In this document: positions 32,716 to 42,542 of the stretch, one piece after another
Layout of the letters: every line of letters starts with the position of its first letter
How positions within the stretch are numbered: the stretch's first letter is position 1
From: Lactococcus ileimucosae
Lineage (GTDB): Bacteria > Bacillota > Bacilli > Lactobacillales > Streptococcaceae
DNA: 56,690 bases
Assembly (NCBI RefSeq): GCF_943193185.1
Contig: NZ_CALPDE010000016.1
Coordinates: 1-56,690, forward strand
Reading direction: 5' to 3'
Notes under the pieces: model-generated
The model's input: the letters and a program-made list of their open reading frames with translations, nothing else
Database searches by the model: none
Told to the model about the DNA's origin: nothing
Position numbers and translations under genes: made by a program

Positions 32716-34428
32716 ATGTCATACAAAGAAATTTACGAACAATGGTTAAACGCTGACTTAACGCCCGACTTGCATGAAGAACTTCTTGCAATGGACGAAA
32801 AAACAAAGGAAGACGCTTTCTATACCTATCTTGAGTTCGGTACAGCCGGCCAACGTGGCCTTTTAGGTGCAGGAACAAATCGTATGAATATTTACACAGT
32901 ACGTTTGACAACTGAAGGACTTGCACGTTTAATGGACAGCAAAGGCGATGCTAAAAAACGCGGAGTAGCCATCGCTTATGATAGCCGTCATTTTTCTAAA
33001 GAATTCGCTATGGAAACGGCAACGATTCTGGCAGACCACGGTATTCCAAGTTATGTCTATGACAGTCTCCGCCCTACACCAGCGCTGAGCTTTACAATTC
33101 GTGAATTAAATACGCTTACAGGCGTGATGATTACAGCAAGTCATAATCCTGCGCCTTACAACGGCTACAAAGTTTATGGCGAGGACGGTGGACAAATGCC
33201 ACCTGAAGATGCTGCTGCCTTGACAGAGTATATCCGCCAAATCGATGATATTTTCTCTATCACTTTAGGAGATACGGATAAATACATCGCTGAAGGCATG
33301 ATTACCATTATTGGCGAAGATATCGATGCAAAATATCTTAAAAATATCGAAACTGTAACCATCAATCATGAGTTGATTAATAAGTACGGTCGCGATCTTA
33401 ACATCGTTTACACACCGCTTCACGGAACAGGCGAAATGCTCGGACGTCGTGCGCTTGCCACAGCTGGATTTGAAAAAATTGCCGTCGTTGAAGAACAAGC
33501 TATTCCCGATCCAGACTTTTCAACTGTAAAATCACCAAATCCTGAAAGTCAAGCAGCTTTTGCAATGTCGGAAGAACTTGGCCGTAAAGTTGGAGCTGAC
33601 ATGTTAGTTGCGACTGATCCTGATGCCGACCGTATCGGTGTGGAAGTCCGCTTGCCTGATGGAAGTTATCAACCTTTGACAGGAAACCAAATCGGAGCTG
33701 TCTTGGCTAAATATATCCTTGAAGCACACAAAACAGCTGGCACATTACCTGCTAATGCGGCAATGGCTAAATCTATCGTTTCTACTGAGTTAGTCAGTCA
33801 TATTGCTGAAAGCTATAATGTAGAAATGTTCAATGTCCTTACAGGTTTCAAATTTATTGGTGAAAAGATTCATGCTTGGGAAACTACTGGTGACCACACT
33901 TACATGTTTGGTTTCGAGGAAAGCTTTGGCTATCTTATCAAGCCTTTCGTACGCGATAAAGATGCCATCCAAGCCATGCTCCTTATCTGTGAAGTTGCGG
34001 CTTACTACCGCTCTTTAGGTAAAACACTTTATGATGGTATTCAAGATATCTATGCTGAATATGGCTACTTTGTTGAAAAGACACTTTCAGTTACGCTTGA
34101 AGGCAGTACTGGTAAGGAACAAATCGCTGAAATCATGGGTAAATTCCGTGACAATGCACCAGAAAAATTTGACGGTCTTGAAATTCTTTTGACTGAAGAC
34201 TTCAAGGAACTTACTGCAACATCGCACAGCGGTAAAGTTGAAAAATTAAGCACCCCTCCTTCTGATGTTTTAAAATATCATTTAGAAGATGGCAGCTGGA
34301 TTGCGGTTCGTCCTTCAGGTACGGAGCCTAAGATAAAATTCTATATGGCAGCCGTTGCAGATACAGAAGAACAAGCACAAAGTAAGATTGAACATTTTGA
34401 AAAAGAAATTAAAACTTTTATTGCCTAA
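32716..34428 (+). CDS. pgmA: Alpha-phosphoglucomutase
   Basis: A 570-residue phosphohexomutase interconverting glucose-1-phosphate and glucose-6-phosphate. The phosphoserine loop is TASHNPAPYNGYK, the metal loop is DPDADRIG, the sugar loop is GFEESFGYL and the phosphate loop is RPSGTEPKIKFY. The start at 32716 has a GGAGGA site 6 nt upstream. It supplies UDP-glucose, exopolysaccharide and glycogen precursors; the glycogen branch is probably blocked here by the broken glgC. Confidence 0.95.
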   Translation: MSYKEIYEQWLNADLTPDLHEELLAMDEKTKEDAFYTYLEFGTAGQRGLLGAGTNRMNIYTVRLTTEGLARLMDSKGDAKKRGVAIAYDSRHFSKEFAMETATILADHGIPSYVYDSLRPTPALSFTIRELNTLTGVMITASHNPAPYNGYKVYGEDGGQMPPEDAAALTEYIRQIDDIFSITLGDTDKYIAEGMITIIGEDIDAKYLKNIETVTINHELINKYGRDLNIVYTPLHGTGEMLGRRALATAGFEKIAVVEEQAIPDPDFSTVKSPNPESQAAFAMSEELGRKVGADMLVATDPDADRIGVEVRLPDGSYQPLTGNQIGAVLAKYILEAHKTAGTLPANAAMAKSIVSTELVSHIAESYNVEMFNVLTGFKFIGEKIHAWETTGDHTYMFGFEESFGYLIKPFVRDKDAIQAMLLICEVAAYYRSLGKTLYDGIQDIYAEYGYFVEKTLSVTLEGSTGKEQIAEIMGKFRDNAPEKFDGLEILLTEDFKELTATSHSGKVEKLSTPPSDVLKYHLEDGSWIAVRPSGTEPKIKFYMAAVADTEEQAQSKIEHFEKEIKTFIA

Positions 34429-34437
34429 GATTCAGAT

Positions 34438-34467
34438 AAAAAGCTGTCTTTAACAGACAGACTTTTT
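34438..34467 (+). terminator. Terminator of pgmA
   Basis: CTGTCT / AGACAG stem extended by AAAAAG / CTTTTT, with a T run. Confidence 0.85.
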
Positions 34468-34570
34468 GTTTATTTTAGCTTTCAATCAAAAGCTATCTAT
34501 TTTACTTGTTTCAAGGAAATAAAAAGTCTTTTTAATGTGATAAAATAGCTGATTTCAGACCATAGACCTA

Positions 34571-34599
34571 TTGAAAAATAAAATAATTTCCTGTAGAAT
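34571..34599 (+). promoter_or_regulatory. Promoter of yidC
   Basis: TTGAAA (34571-34576), a 17-nt spacer and TAGAAT (34594-34599). This places the transcription start near 34606 and rules out the TTG at 34571 as a start codon. Confidence 0.8.
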
Positions 34600-34636
34600 A
34601 GTAACAGACTGTTTATTTATAGAAAGCGAATTTATT

Positions 34637-35590
34637 TTGAAAAATTTGAAAAAAAAATTGTCCTTATTAGGAGTAGCAAGTACCGGTTTGCTTCTGCTCT
34701 CTGGCTGTGTCCAAACCCATATCGTTGATGGTGTACGTGTTCCTACTGAAGCTGCGACACAAGGCTTAACGTATCAAATTCTTGTCAAGCCAATGTCTTC
34801 CTTTGTCGACTTATTCGCCAATAACATGAACCTGGGTTATGGCTGGGGAATTGTCTTGGTAACCTTGATTATCCGTTTCCTCATTCTTCCTCTTGGTCTT
34901 AATCAAGCCTACAAATCAACTTATATGCAGGAAAAAACGGCCTATTTGGCTCCTGTTTTTGAACCCCTTAATGCGAGATTGAAAGCTGCAACAACGCCCG
35001 AAGAACGTATGGCTGCCCAACAAGCTTTGATGAAAGCTCAAAAAGATAATGGAATCAATATGTTATCTTCATTGGGTTGTCTACCATTACTTATTCAATG
35101 GCCTTTCTTCATTGCCCTTTACAATGCAGCAGCATATACTCCGGGTATCTCTACGGCAACTTTCTTTGGTATAAACTTAGGGAGCTCTAGTATTGTTATC
35201 ACACTTATTGCAGGTGTCTTCTACTTCCTCCAAACTTGGATTTCTACAAAGAGCATGACACCTGAACAAAAGAAAACTGGCCTAACGATGCTCATTATGA
35301 GTCCTGTAATGATCATCATTTTCAGTTTCATGTCTCCCGCAGGTGTAGCACTTTACTGGGCTGTTGGCGGTATCGTTATGGTTATTCAACAAATTATCAT
35401 TACTTATATTATGAAGCCACGTATGCGCCAAAAAATTGAAGAGGAATTCAAGCATAATCCACCAAAAATGGCAGATCTTCCAAAAGATGTGACACCTAAG
35501 TCTGCCACACAACAGGGCTTGAAAAACTTAGATGCCCCATATAAGAAAAATAATAAAGGACGTAACAGCGGTAAGCAAAAACGCAAATAA
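34637..35590 (+). CDS. yidC: Membrane protein insertase YidC (lipoprotein form)
   Basis: A 317-residue YidC/Oxa1 insertase with a lipoprotein signal (LLLLSGC, lipobox near residue 24). Five membrane segments follow, with the conserved hydrophilic-groove arginine in TLIIRFLILPL and the segments CLPLLIQWPFFIALY and MSPAGVALYWAVGG. The C-terminal tail is long and basic and may contact the ribosome, as in YidC2 of streptococci. The start is a TTG at 34637 with an AGAAAG site; this is chosen because the earlier TTG is part of the promoter. Confidence 0.92.
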   Translation: MKNLKKKLSLLGVASTGLLLLSGCVQTHIVDGVRVPTEAATQGLTYQILVKPMSSFVDLFANNMNLGYGWGIVLVTLIIRFLILPLGLNQAYKSTYMQEKTAYLAPVFEPLNARLKAATTPEERMAAQQALMKAQKDNGINMLSSLGCLPLLIQWPFFIALYNAAAYTPGISTATFFGINLGSSSIVITLIAGVFYFLQTWISTKSMTPEQKKTGLTMLIMSPVMIIIFSFMSPAGVALYWAVGGIVMVIQQIIITYIMKPRMRQKIEEEFKHNPPKMADLPKDVTPKSATQQGLKNLDAPYKKNNKGRNSGKQKRK

Positions 35591-35596
35591 AAGTAT

Positions 35597-35628
35597 AAAA
35601 AGAGGAGCAGCTTATGTTAGCTCCTTTT
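35597..35628 (+). terminator. Terminator of yidC
   Basis: AGGAGC / GCTCCT stem with flanking A and T runs, 7 bp after the stop codon. Confidence 0.75.
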
Positions 35629-35802
35629 GCTATTGAAAATAAAGTACATAGACTGTTAAAAATTTGGGCATCTGAGCTCGAGATAAGATGAAATCAGTGA
35701 CCAAGTTGTGTAAGCCTCCTTTTTACCTCCTTTAATTCCTCAGCGAAAAACACAAATTCTAACTAGAGTTTAGCTTTCATGAGGAAGCACCTCAAAAGAG
35801 GA

Positions 35803-35855
35803 GCAATCGAAAAAGTCCAGTAGAGTTTATTACGCTACTGGACTTTTTCGATTGC
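35803..35855. terminator. Perfect 21-bp inverted repeat after fabI
   Basis: Arms 35803-35823 and 35835-35855 are perfectly complementary with an 11-nt loop. An A5/T5 tract lies inside the arms. It lies directly after the fabI stop codon and probably terminates transcription in both directions. Confidence 0.88.
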
Positions 35856-35856
35856 T

Positions 35857-36609
35857 TTAAGTCAAATGTACGCCTTTGTCTACATAAATAACGTCACCAA
35901 TAACTCCTGTGGCCAATGGACTGACGAGGAAGGCAGCCGTCTGACCAACTTCCTCAATAGTAACGCCTTTGCCATCCGCTGTACGACTATTTGACTCTTT
36001 AATCAGGTCTTTATAGCCGGCAACACCTGAGACTGCAAGTGTCTTGATTGCTCCAGCAGAAATCGCATTGACATGTACGCCAACATGTGCCATTTCTGCC
36101 GCTAAGTAACGTACCGTTGCTTCCAAGGCTGCTTTAGCAATCCCCATAACATTATAGTTAGGAATGGCACGAACAGAACCCATGTAGCTCAAAGTAACAA
36201 TACCAGCCCCTTCATTAAATAAAGGTTTAGCAGCTTTTGCTACAGCAAGCAATGAGTAAGCTGAGATATCTTGTGCAAGCGCATAGCCATCACGTGAAAT
36301 ATCTGATACATTACCGTCAAGCTCTTCTTTTTTAGAGTAAGCAATGGCATGCACCAGACCATCTATTTTACCGACACGACTTTCAATCGTTAAAAATGCC
36401 TGATGAATAGATTCGTCAGATGCAACATCACACTCGATAAGTAAATCTTCTGGTTCAGCAAGCTTGGCAAGCTGCTTTTCCATACGCTCATTTTGATAAG
36501 TGTAAATCAACGTTGCCCCTTGATCTTTCATAGCTTTAGCACAGCCCCAAGCAATAGACTTGTTGTTTGCTACACCCATAACGACAATTTTTTTTCCTTC
36601 TAAAAACAT
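35857..36609 (-). CDS. fabI: Enoyl-[acyl-carrier-protein] reductase FabI
   Basis: A 250-residue NADH-dependent short-chain dehydrogenase catalysing the last step of fatty acid elongation. It starts GKKIVVMGVANNKSIAWGCA. The FabI active site is Tyr-x6-Lys; here the relevant segment is TLSYMGSVRAIPNYNVMGIAKAAL (split here only for description), with Tyr and Lys conserved. The SAGAIKTLA loop is intact. The ribosome-binding site is AGGGGA. It is monocistronic with a consensus promoter. Confidence 0.96.
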   Translation of the reverse strand: MFLEGKKIVVMGVANNKSIAWGCAKAMKDQGATLIYTYQNERMEKQLAKLAEPEDLLIECDVASDESIHQAFLTIESRVGKIDGLVHAIAYSKKEELDGNVSDISRDGYALAQDISAYSLLAVAKAAKPLFNEGAGIVTLSYMGSVRAIPNYNVMGIAKAALEATVRYLAAEMAHVGVHVNAISAGAIKTLAVSGVAGYKDLIKESNSRTADGKGVTIEEVGQTAAFLVSPLATGVIGDVIYVDKGVHLT

Positions 36610-36697
36610 ATAAATAAGTCCCCTTAAAAATAAAAAAATATATTTCAGAAAATATAAGCAAATAGTTTAATGTATAAAAATACTTACTACATAAAAC

Positions 36698-36726
36698 ATT
36701 GTAAAGTAAAAATACTCAATTGTCAA
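36698..36726 (-). promoter_or_regulatory. Promoter of fabI
   Basis: On the minus strand TTGACA (36726-36721), a 17-nt spacer and TACAAT (36703-36698). AGTATTTTTA occurs twice in the promoter and leader. I do not see a FabT-type box. Confidence 0.8.
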
Positions 36727-36807
36727 GTTTCTTTCTTCCCCATAAAAAAATATTTTAAATATCCTAAAATTGGTGATACAATAAACTCATAATGAAAGTG
36801 AGGATAT

Positions 36808-37509
36808 ATGAATAAGCAAGAATTTATAAATAAAGTACGCGGTGGCCTCATTGTTTCTTGCCAAGCTTTACCCGGTGAACCTCTTTATCGTATAGATGGT
36901 GGTATCATGCCCTTGATTGCCCTCGGCGTTCAGAACGCTGGTGCTGTCGGTATTCGTGCAAACTCGGTACAAGACATTGAGGAAATAAAAGAAGTCGTAG
37001 ATGTCCCTATCATTGGCTTGATAAAACGCGATTATCCACCACAGAAACCTTATATTACAGCCACAATGCGTGAAATTGATGAACTTGCTGAGCTTAATAT
37101 TGCAGTGATTGCTTTAGACTGCACATTGAGGGAGCGGCATGATGGTTTGAGCATGCAAGAATTCGTCAAACAAGTAAAGAAAAAATACCCTAATCAACTG
37201 CTTATGGCTGACATTGATACGCTTGAAGCTGGAAAAGCAGCTTATGAAGCTGGCTGTGACTTCATAGGCACAACACTGTCTGGCTACACAGAGGCTACTA
37301 AAAACCGCCCTAAGCCCGATATTGAACTCATTGCCTCTTTACTCCACGAAGGGCTTCCTGTTATCGCTGAGGGTGGAATTCATAATCCTGAACAGGCTAA
37401 AGAAATTCAGGAAATGGGAGTCTTAGCGCAAGTTGTTGGTGGAGCTATCACGCGTCCTCAGGAAATTGCGGAACGCTTTGTATCTGCTATAAAATCAGCA
37501 AAAAAATAA
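36808..37509 (+). CDS. nanE: N-acetylmannosamine-6-phosphate 2-epimerase
   Basis: A 233-residue TIM-barrel epimerase of sialic acid catabolism converting ManNAc-6-P to GlcNAc-6-[17 protein letters not shown] is the family start, IGLIKRDYP carries the conserved lysine, ALDCT and ADIDTLEAG are active-site strands and GTTLSGYT and IAEGGI the phosphate site. The ribosome-binding site is GTGAGGA. No other nan gene is nearby, so it may serve amino-sugar recycling rather than a full sialate pathway. Confidence 0.93.
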   Translation: MNKQEFINKVRGGLIVSCQALPGEPLYRIDGGIMPLIALGVQNAGAVGIRANSVQDIEEIKEVVDVPIIGLIKRDYPPQKPYITATMREIDELAELNIAVIALDCTLRERHDGLSMQEFVKQVKKKYPNQLLMADIDTLEAGKAAYEAGCDFIGTTLSGYTEATKNRPKPDIELIASLLHEGLPVIAEGGIHNPEQAKEIQEMGVLAQVVGGAITRPQEIAERFVSAIKSAKK

Positions 37510-37550
37510 TTTGATTTCCTCTTTTTTATCCTCCAACATCGTTCTGCACT

Positions 37551-37562
37551 TGTTCTAGAACA
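37551..37562. promoter_or_regulatory. 12-bp perfect palindrome between nanE and fabZ
   Basis: TGTTCTAGAACA, possibly extended by flanking C and G. It could be an operator for a regulator; no T run follows, so it is not a terminator. Confidence 0.3.
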
Positions 37563-37634
37563 GGATAAATGCGAAATATTATAGTGTTAGTATAGAGATA
37601 AATGCTGCTGTAACTGAATATGTTGGTTAAAACG

Positions 37635-37656
37635 AGAGCTATTTTAGCTCTTTTTT
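37635..37656 (+). terminator. Terminator upstream of fabZ
   Basis: AGAGCT / AGCTCT stem followed by six T. It lies 125 bp after nanE. Confidence 0.75.
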
Positions 37657-37762
37657 ACATATGATTTATTCTATGAGGTATTAAAAATGACCTGCAACGA
37701 CAGCAAATATTCAACAATACAGCATTCTAATGTTTTTATGTATAAAACAATAAAAATAGTGA

Positions 37763-37768
37763 TATAAT
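37763..37768 (+). promoter_or_regulatory. -10 box of fabZ
   Basis: TATAAT, with no good -35 box 17 nt upstream. The ATG chosen is at 37802. Confidence 0.5.
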
Positions 37769-37801
37769 AAGGGGGTGCAAATAAAATATGAGGTACTAAA
37801 T

Positions 37802-38260
37802 ATGACAAATTCAAAGTATGCTATGACAGCTACAGAGGTTATGGAAGTTATTCCCAACCGCTATCCCATTATGTTTATCGATTATGTTGACGAAATCTCA
37901 GAAAATAAGATTCTTGCAACGAAAAACGTTACAATCAACGAAGAAGTTTTTAATGGACATTTCCCAGGTAGTCCAACTTTTCCAGGTGTTTTGATTTTGG
38001 AAAGTTTGGCACAAGCCGGTTCTATCTTGATTCTTAAAAAAGAAGAATTCCAAGGGAAAATGGCCTATATTGGTGGGATTGACAAAGCAAAATTCCGTCA
38101 AAAAGTTGTTCCTGGCGATGTAATGAAACTCGAATTTGAAATTACTAAATTCCGCGGAAAAGTAGGTAAGGCTGATGCTGCTGCATATGTTGATGGCAAG
38201 AAAGTAACAACCTGTGAGTTTACCTTCATCGTAGATGAAGCTGCTGAGCAAGAAAAATAA
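37802..38260 (+). CDS. fabZ: 3-hydroxyacyl-[acyl-carrier-protein] dehydratase FabZ
   Basis: A 152-residue hot-dog-fold dehydratase. VIPNRYPIMFIDYV and FNGHFPGSPTFPGVL carry the catalytic His, and LILESLAQAG carries the catalytic Glu. The start at 37802 has a GAGGT site; a nine-codon longer frame is less likely. Lactic acid bacteria often have two FabZ proteins, one of which (FabN type) also isomerises the double bond for unsaturated fatty acids. This copy is separate from a fab cluster and near fabI, so it could be that type. Confidence 0.92.
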   Translation: MTNSKYAMTATEVMEVIPNRYPIMFIDYVDEISENKILATKNVTINEEVFNGHFPGSPTFPGVLILESLAQAGSILILKKEEFQGKMAYIGGIDKAKFRQKVVPGDVMKLEFEITKFRGKVGKADAAAYVDGKKVTTCEFTFIVDEAAEQEK

Positions 38261-38261
38261 T

Positions 38262-38287
38262 AAAAAAGAGCAGCAGCTCTTTTTTTA
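38262..38287. terminator. Bidirectional terminator between fabZ and uvrB
   Basis: AAAAAAGAGC-AGCA-GCTCTTTTTTT hairpin shared by two convergent genes. Confidence 0.9.
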
Positions 38288-38288
38288 T

Positions 38289-40277
38289 TTAGTCCAAAGC
38301 CTTGATTTCCAAAATCATGTCTCGTAACTGAGCGGCTGATTCAAAGTCAAGCGCACCGGCAGCTTCGGCCATTTCTTTTTCCAGCTTTTTAAGCAATGCT
38401 TTCCGCTCTTTTTTCGTCATTGCTTCAGCCGAAACTTCTTCAACTTCTCCGTTTTCAGTACGTTTTGTAATTGAAATCAGATCACGAATTTCTTTCTTAA
38501 TGGTTTGTGGCACAATCCCATGTTTCTCATTGTAAGCCATTTGAATTTCACGCCGACGGCTGGTCTCATCCATGGCCCGTTGCATGGACTGAGTAATATT
38601 ATCTCCGTACATGATAACACGCCCATTAGCATTACGGGCTGCACGTCCGATAGTCTGAATCAAACCACGTTCATTACGCAAGAAACCTTCTTTATCCGCA
38701 TCTAGAATAGCGACCAGAGAAACTTCTGGAACGTCGATTCCTTCACGCAAAAGATTAATACCGACTAAAACATCAAAAACACCCAATCTCAAGTCACGAA
38801 TAATTTCTGTTCGCTCTAAAGTTTTGATATCACTGTGCATGTATTTGACTTTTACACCCATTTCTTTGAAATAGGAAGTTAAATCTTCGGCCATCTTTTT
38901 CGTCAAAGTCGTTACAAAAACACGTTCGTCTTTTTCAACACGCGCATTGATTTCCCCTAAGAGATCGTCAATCTGTCCCATCATCGGCCGAACTTCCACG
39001 ACTGGATCAAGGAGGCCGGTTGGACGAATAATTTGCTCTACAATCGTCTCCGTTTGTTCCATTTCATAGTCACCAGGAGTTGCAGAGACATAGACTATTT
39101 GATGCACATGACTTTCAAATTCTTCACGGCGAAGCGGGCGATTATCTAAAGCTGAAGGCAGGCGGAACCCGTAGTTGACCAACATATCTTTACGCGCCCG
39201 GTCACCATTGTACATCCCCTTAATCTGTCCCATCGTCATGTGACTTTCGTCAATCATAATCATAAAATCATCGGGGAAGAAATCGAGTAAGGTGAAAGGT
39301 GGTTCACCTTCCGTACGTCCATCCATATGACGTGAATAGTTTTCGACCCCATTACAGTAGCCCATCTCACGTAGCATTTCAATATCGTAGTTGGTTCTTT
39401 GTTCCAAACGCTGCGCTTCTAGGAGTTTTCCTTCACTGCGGAAGACTTTTAGTTGCTGTTGCAGTTCTGCTTCAATTTTGGCAATAGACTCTTCCATACG
39501 CTCGTCATTGGTCATGAAGTGAGTTGCCGGGAATATGGCAAGGTGATCTACTTCTCCTAAAACCTGACCTGTGAGGGCTTCTATTTCTCGGATGCGATCA
39601 ATTTCATCGCCAAAAAATTCGATACGAAAGGCATGTTCATCTCGAGATGCAGGGAAAACTTCCACGACATCGCCACGTACACGAAAACGTCCACGCTGAA
39701 AGTCAATATCATTACGCTCAAACTGAATGCCCACCAAATCGTTCAACAGTTTGTCACGAGAAATTTCAAGCCCGGGACGCAAACTCACAACGCTGTCTTG
39801 ATACTCCTTAGGTGATCCTAAACCATAAATACAGGAAACAGAGGCGACGACAATCACGTCATTCCGCTCTAAAAGTGAACTTGTCGCACTATGACGAAGT
39901 TTGTCAATCTCGTCGTTGACTGAGCTGTCTTTTTCGATATAAGTATCTGAGGAGGGCACATAAGCTTCTGGTTGGTAATAATCATAGTAGCTGACAAAAT
40001 ATTCGACAGCATTGTTAGGGAAAAATTCTTTAAATTCACTATAAAGCTGTCCCGCTAGAGTTTTGTTATGTGCTATGACTAATGTTGGCTTATTTGTACG
40101 CGCAATAACTTGACTCATAGTATAGGTCTTTCCTGTACCAGTAGCTCCTCGCAAAATTTGCGCTTTTTCACCGTTTTCAATATTTTCTACAAGGGCTTCA
40201 ATAGCTTCCCCTTGATCTCCAGCTGGTTCATACTTACTGATCAGGTCAAATTTATTATCTGTTATACGTTCTATCAT
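38289..40277 (-). CDS. uvrB: Excinuclease ABC subunit B
   Basis: A 662-residue UvrB, the helicase-like damage-verification subunit of nucleotide excision repair. Walker A is GATGTGKT (residues 44-51). The beta-hairpin contains [12 protein letters not shown], and helicase motifs include IDESHMT and QTIGRAARN. The C-terminal UVR domain (about 620-662) pairs with UvrC. It overlaps the upstream NUDIX gene by 4 nt, so they are cotranscribed. Confidence 0.97.
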   Translation of the reverse strand: MIERITDNKFDLISKYEPAGDQGEAIEALVENIENGEKAQILRGATGTGKTYTMSQVIARTNKPTLVIAHNKTLAGQLYSEFKEFFPNNAVEYFVSYYDYYQPEAYVPSSDTYIEKDSSVNDEIDKLRHSATSSLLERNDVIVVASVSCIYGLGSPKEYQDSVVSLRPGLEISRDKLLNDLVGIQFERNDIDFQRGRFRVRGDVVEVFPASRDEHAFRIEFFGDEIDRIREIEALTGQVLGEVDHLAIFPATHFMTNDERMEESIAKIEAELQQQLKVFRSEGKLLEAQRLEQRTNYDIEMLREMGYCNGVENYSRHMDGRTEGEPPFTLLDFFPDDFMIMIDESHMTMGQIKGMYNGDRARKDMLVNYGFRLPSALDNRPLRREEFESHVHQIVYVSATPGDYEMEQTETIVEQIIRPTGLLDPVVEVRPMMGQIDDLLGEINARVEKDERVFVTTLTKKMAEDLTSYFKEMGVKVKYMHSDIKTLERTEIIRDLRLGVFDVLVGINLLREGIDVPEVSLVAILDADKEGFLRNERGLIQTIGRAARNANGRVIMYGDNITQSMQRAMDETSRRREIQMAYNEKHGIVPQTIKKEIRDLISITKRTENGEVEEVSAEAMTKKERKALLKKLEKEMAEAAGALDFESAAQLRDMILEIKALD

Positions 40278-40729
40278 TTTATTTCCTTAAATTCTTTTTT
40301 AAAATAAGTGAGGGCCTTTCGATACACATCGGCTTTAAAACTAAATAAACTAAAATCAATATCTGCAAAATGTATCGCTTTATAGCTGATAAACTCAGGA
40401 TGATTTGTTTTTACATTAATCGAAGCTTCTGGGCAAAGTCGAATAAGAAAATACTGCTGTTCTTGTCCAGCATAGCTCCAGTCAGGAAAAGTCATACCAT
40501 CCGGAAAGTCATAGCGTAAAAGTTCTGGATATTTCCCTATAATTTCAAAATCCCCTGTACCAATTTCCTCTTGAAGCTCCCTTACTACTGCCTGTTCCGC
40601 ACTTTCTCCTCTCTCCACTCCTCCTTGTGGAAAGCCCCACATTTGAGGAAAATCAGCGCGCTGAAAAAGTAAAATTTCATTTTTGGCATTTAAAATAATT
40701 GCTGCTGTATTTTTTCTGTAAGTTTTCAT
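40274..40729 (-). CDS. NUDIX hydrolase
   Basis: A 151-residue NUDIX protein. The Nudix box is complete: [20 protein letters not shown] followed by [10 protein letters not shown] upstream of the box resembles RppH-type enzymes that remove pyrophosphate from RNA 5' ends, but nucleotide-cleaning activity is equally possible. The start at 40729 follows an AAGGTGG site; a longer start at 40771 is less likely. It is coupled to uvrB by a 4-nt overlap. Confidence 0.88.
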   Translation of the reverse strand: MKTYRKNTAAIILNAKNEILLFQRADFPQMWGFPQGGVERGESAEQAVVRELQEEIGTGDFEIIGKYPELLRYDFPDGMTFPDWSYAGQEQQYFLIRLCPEASINVKTNHPEFISYKAIHFADIDFSLFSFKADVYRKALTYFKKEFKEIK

Positions 40730-40836
40730 TTCTGCCACCTTGTAGACTCTTGCTTTACTTAATTTTAACATTTTTACTTCAAAATTGAACCCTTAACAAA
40801 CTTTTTCACACTCAAAGCACAGCTGTGTCCCACTAT

Positions 40837-40880
40837 AAAAAAACTTATAGTTCTTGTTAATAAGAACGATAAGTTTTTTT
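40837..40880. terminator. Terminator of the Ugp-like operon
   Basis: A 19-bp stem with one mismatch (aaaaaaacttat..gttctt / aagaac..ataagttttttt) and T runs on both strands. Confidence 0.92.
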
Positions 40881-40916
40881 ACGTTTCTAATCTCAAAGAC
40901 CTTACTTTTACGCTTT

Positions 40917-42485
40917 TTAATCTTTCAATGCTTGTAAAACTTTAAAATTTTGGTTGCTTGTCGCTTCAATCACAGGGTGTTTTTCCAAATATTCACCAAT
41001 AAGTTCGGTCATATCGACTGTGATTTCTGAGACGATTTTACTTTTGTCAAACATTGAGTAATTTCCGCCGCCGACACCGCGGTATTGATTCACAACGATT
41101 TCCAGTTCTTGCTCAGGCTCAACAGGCTGTCCTTCAAAGCTCAACTCGACGATACGACTGCCCTCAGCTTGCGCCAAATCTATAGTGTATTCAATTCCTT
41201 CATACATATCATAATTGTAGTACTGTGGCTTAGGATTAATAAATTTAGGATTGAAGACGATTCGTCCTTCATCATCAAGAAAGAGATAAGTGGCTGACAT
41301 CTCTAATGCCCCTCTTAAATCCTCTCCTGTGACGCGTAATACCGTCAAAGTATTGGGGTAAATATAGTTGGTCAAAATATCACGCATGCTAATACTTTCT
41401 TGAAAACCTTTAGCTTCGTTGTTAAATAAAGCTGTACCTGATATTTTTGCGCCTGAACTTTCCATCTGTACTTTATTGATAAACTCAATATAAGGATGTT
41501 CCATTACACGTACTTGCATCGGGTTTGTGATACGCATATCACCACTTACTCTTCCCATCGTCTGGTCGAGCCAGTCTTCGGCACGATTAGACACAGGAGA
41601 AATAAGCGAGAGCACTTCCGCATCTTCAGCAAAGTCTCCTACAGGATGTAGCCTTGTTTCTGAATCAATGATATTTTTATTTTCATACAATTCCAAAACA
41701 ATTTCTGCCAAATTTGCACCACGATATCCCGGTTGAACTGAAGGTACCCCTAGAACAGATTGCGCGATTTCACGATGCTGATGCCCGGTCACAAAAGCAT
41801 CAATCCATTGGCCACACTCTTTCAAGAGTTGATAGCCTTCGTTTTCTCCGGTCAATGCTTCTTCCGGCTCTCCAGTCTCTAAATTACGCTCAAATCCACC
41901 ATGATAAGCAACAATAACAACATCGGCTTCTTCACGGAGTTGAGGCAGATATTTTTTCGCTGTTTCAACGATTGACTTAAAAGTCAATCCTTTAATCGTT
42001 TTTGGTTGCTCCCAATGAGGGATATACTGTGTCAACAGACCTAGAACAGCAATTTTCACACCTTTTTTTTCAATTATCTTATAAGCTTGTCCAAAAGCTG
42101 GTTTGTTTTCTTTATCAAGAACATTAGCAGCTAAAATAGGATAATCGACATTTGCCACATAATCTTTCAAATAATCTATGCCATAATTGAACTCGTGATT
42201 CCCTAAAAGTCCAAGGTCATAATCAAAACTATTGGTCACTGCAGTTAAGTCTACTACACCATTTGATGATTGCTTAGCCATATAATAAGCCAAGGCAGAC
42301 CCTTGCAAGATATCACCATTATCGACTTTTAAGATAATGTCATCTTTTGTCGCTTCCTCTTCGATTTTACGCATCACTGAACGCACTTTTGTCATACCAA
42401 AGGGCAAATTCATCTGACGTTCTGTATAGTTACTCGCAAGAACAAAACCATGCATATCACTGGTTTCTAAAATTCTAATTTTCAT
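40917..42485 (-). CDS. 5'-nucleotidase / 2',3'-cyclic phosphodiesterase family protein, cytoplasmic
   Basis: A 522-residue metallophosphoesterase of the UshA/CpdB family. The motifs SDMHG, DNGDILQG, GNHEFNYG, YHGGFE and VTGHQHREI build the two-metal site. The C-terminal 5'-nucleotidase domain contains VNQYRGVGGGNYSMF, the nucleoside-base clamp. There is no signal peptide, whereas most family members are exported. It is the last gene of the Ugp-like operon, separated from the binding-protein gene by a terminator hairpin. The substrate could be a nucleotide or another phosphodiester. Confidence 0.88.
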   Translation of the reverse strand: MKIRILETSDMHGFVLASNYTERQMNLPFGMTKVRSVMRKIEEEATKDDIILKVDNGDILQGSALAYYMAKQSSNGVVDLTAVTNSFDYDLGLLGNHEFNYGIDYLKDYVANVDYPILAANVLDKENKPAFGQAYKIIEKKGVKIAVLGLLTQYIPHWEQPKTIKGLTFKSIVETAKKYLPQLREEADVVIVAYHGGFERNLETGEPEEALTGENEGYQLLKECGQWIDAFVTGHQHREIAQSVLGVPSVQPGYRGANLAEIVLELYENKNIIDSETRLHPVGDFAEDAEVLSLISPVSNRAEDWLDQTMGRVSGDMRITNPMQVRVMEHPYIEFINKVQMESSGAKISGTALFNNEAKGFQESISMRDILTNYIYPNTLTVLRVTGEDLRGALEMSATYLFLDDEGRIVFNPKFINPKPQYYNYDMYEGIEYTIDLAQAEGSRIVELSFEGQPVEPEQELEIVVNQYRGVGGGNYSMFDKSKIVSEITVDMTELIGEYLEKHPVIEATSNQNFKVLQALKD

Positions 42486-42508
42486 AATGTGTTGATTGTC
42501 TTTCTACT

Positions 42509-42536
42509 AAAAAGAAGAGCCAGTACTCTTCTTTTT
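42509..42536 (-). terminator. Internal terminator between the binding-protein gene and the nucleotidase gene
   Basis: AAAAAGAAGAG / CTCTTCTTTTT hairpin with T run. Partial read-through here would lower expression of the nucleotidase relative to the transporter. Confidence 0.75.
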
Positions 42537-42542
42537 TTACTT

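Noticed and set aside
34571-34636. Longer yidC start at TTG 34571
   Set aside because: This TTG is part of a good -35 box (TTGAAA-17-TAGAAT), so it should be upstream of the transcript; the lipoprotein signal is complete from 34637.
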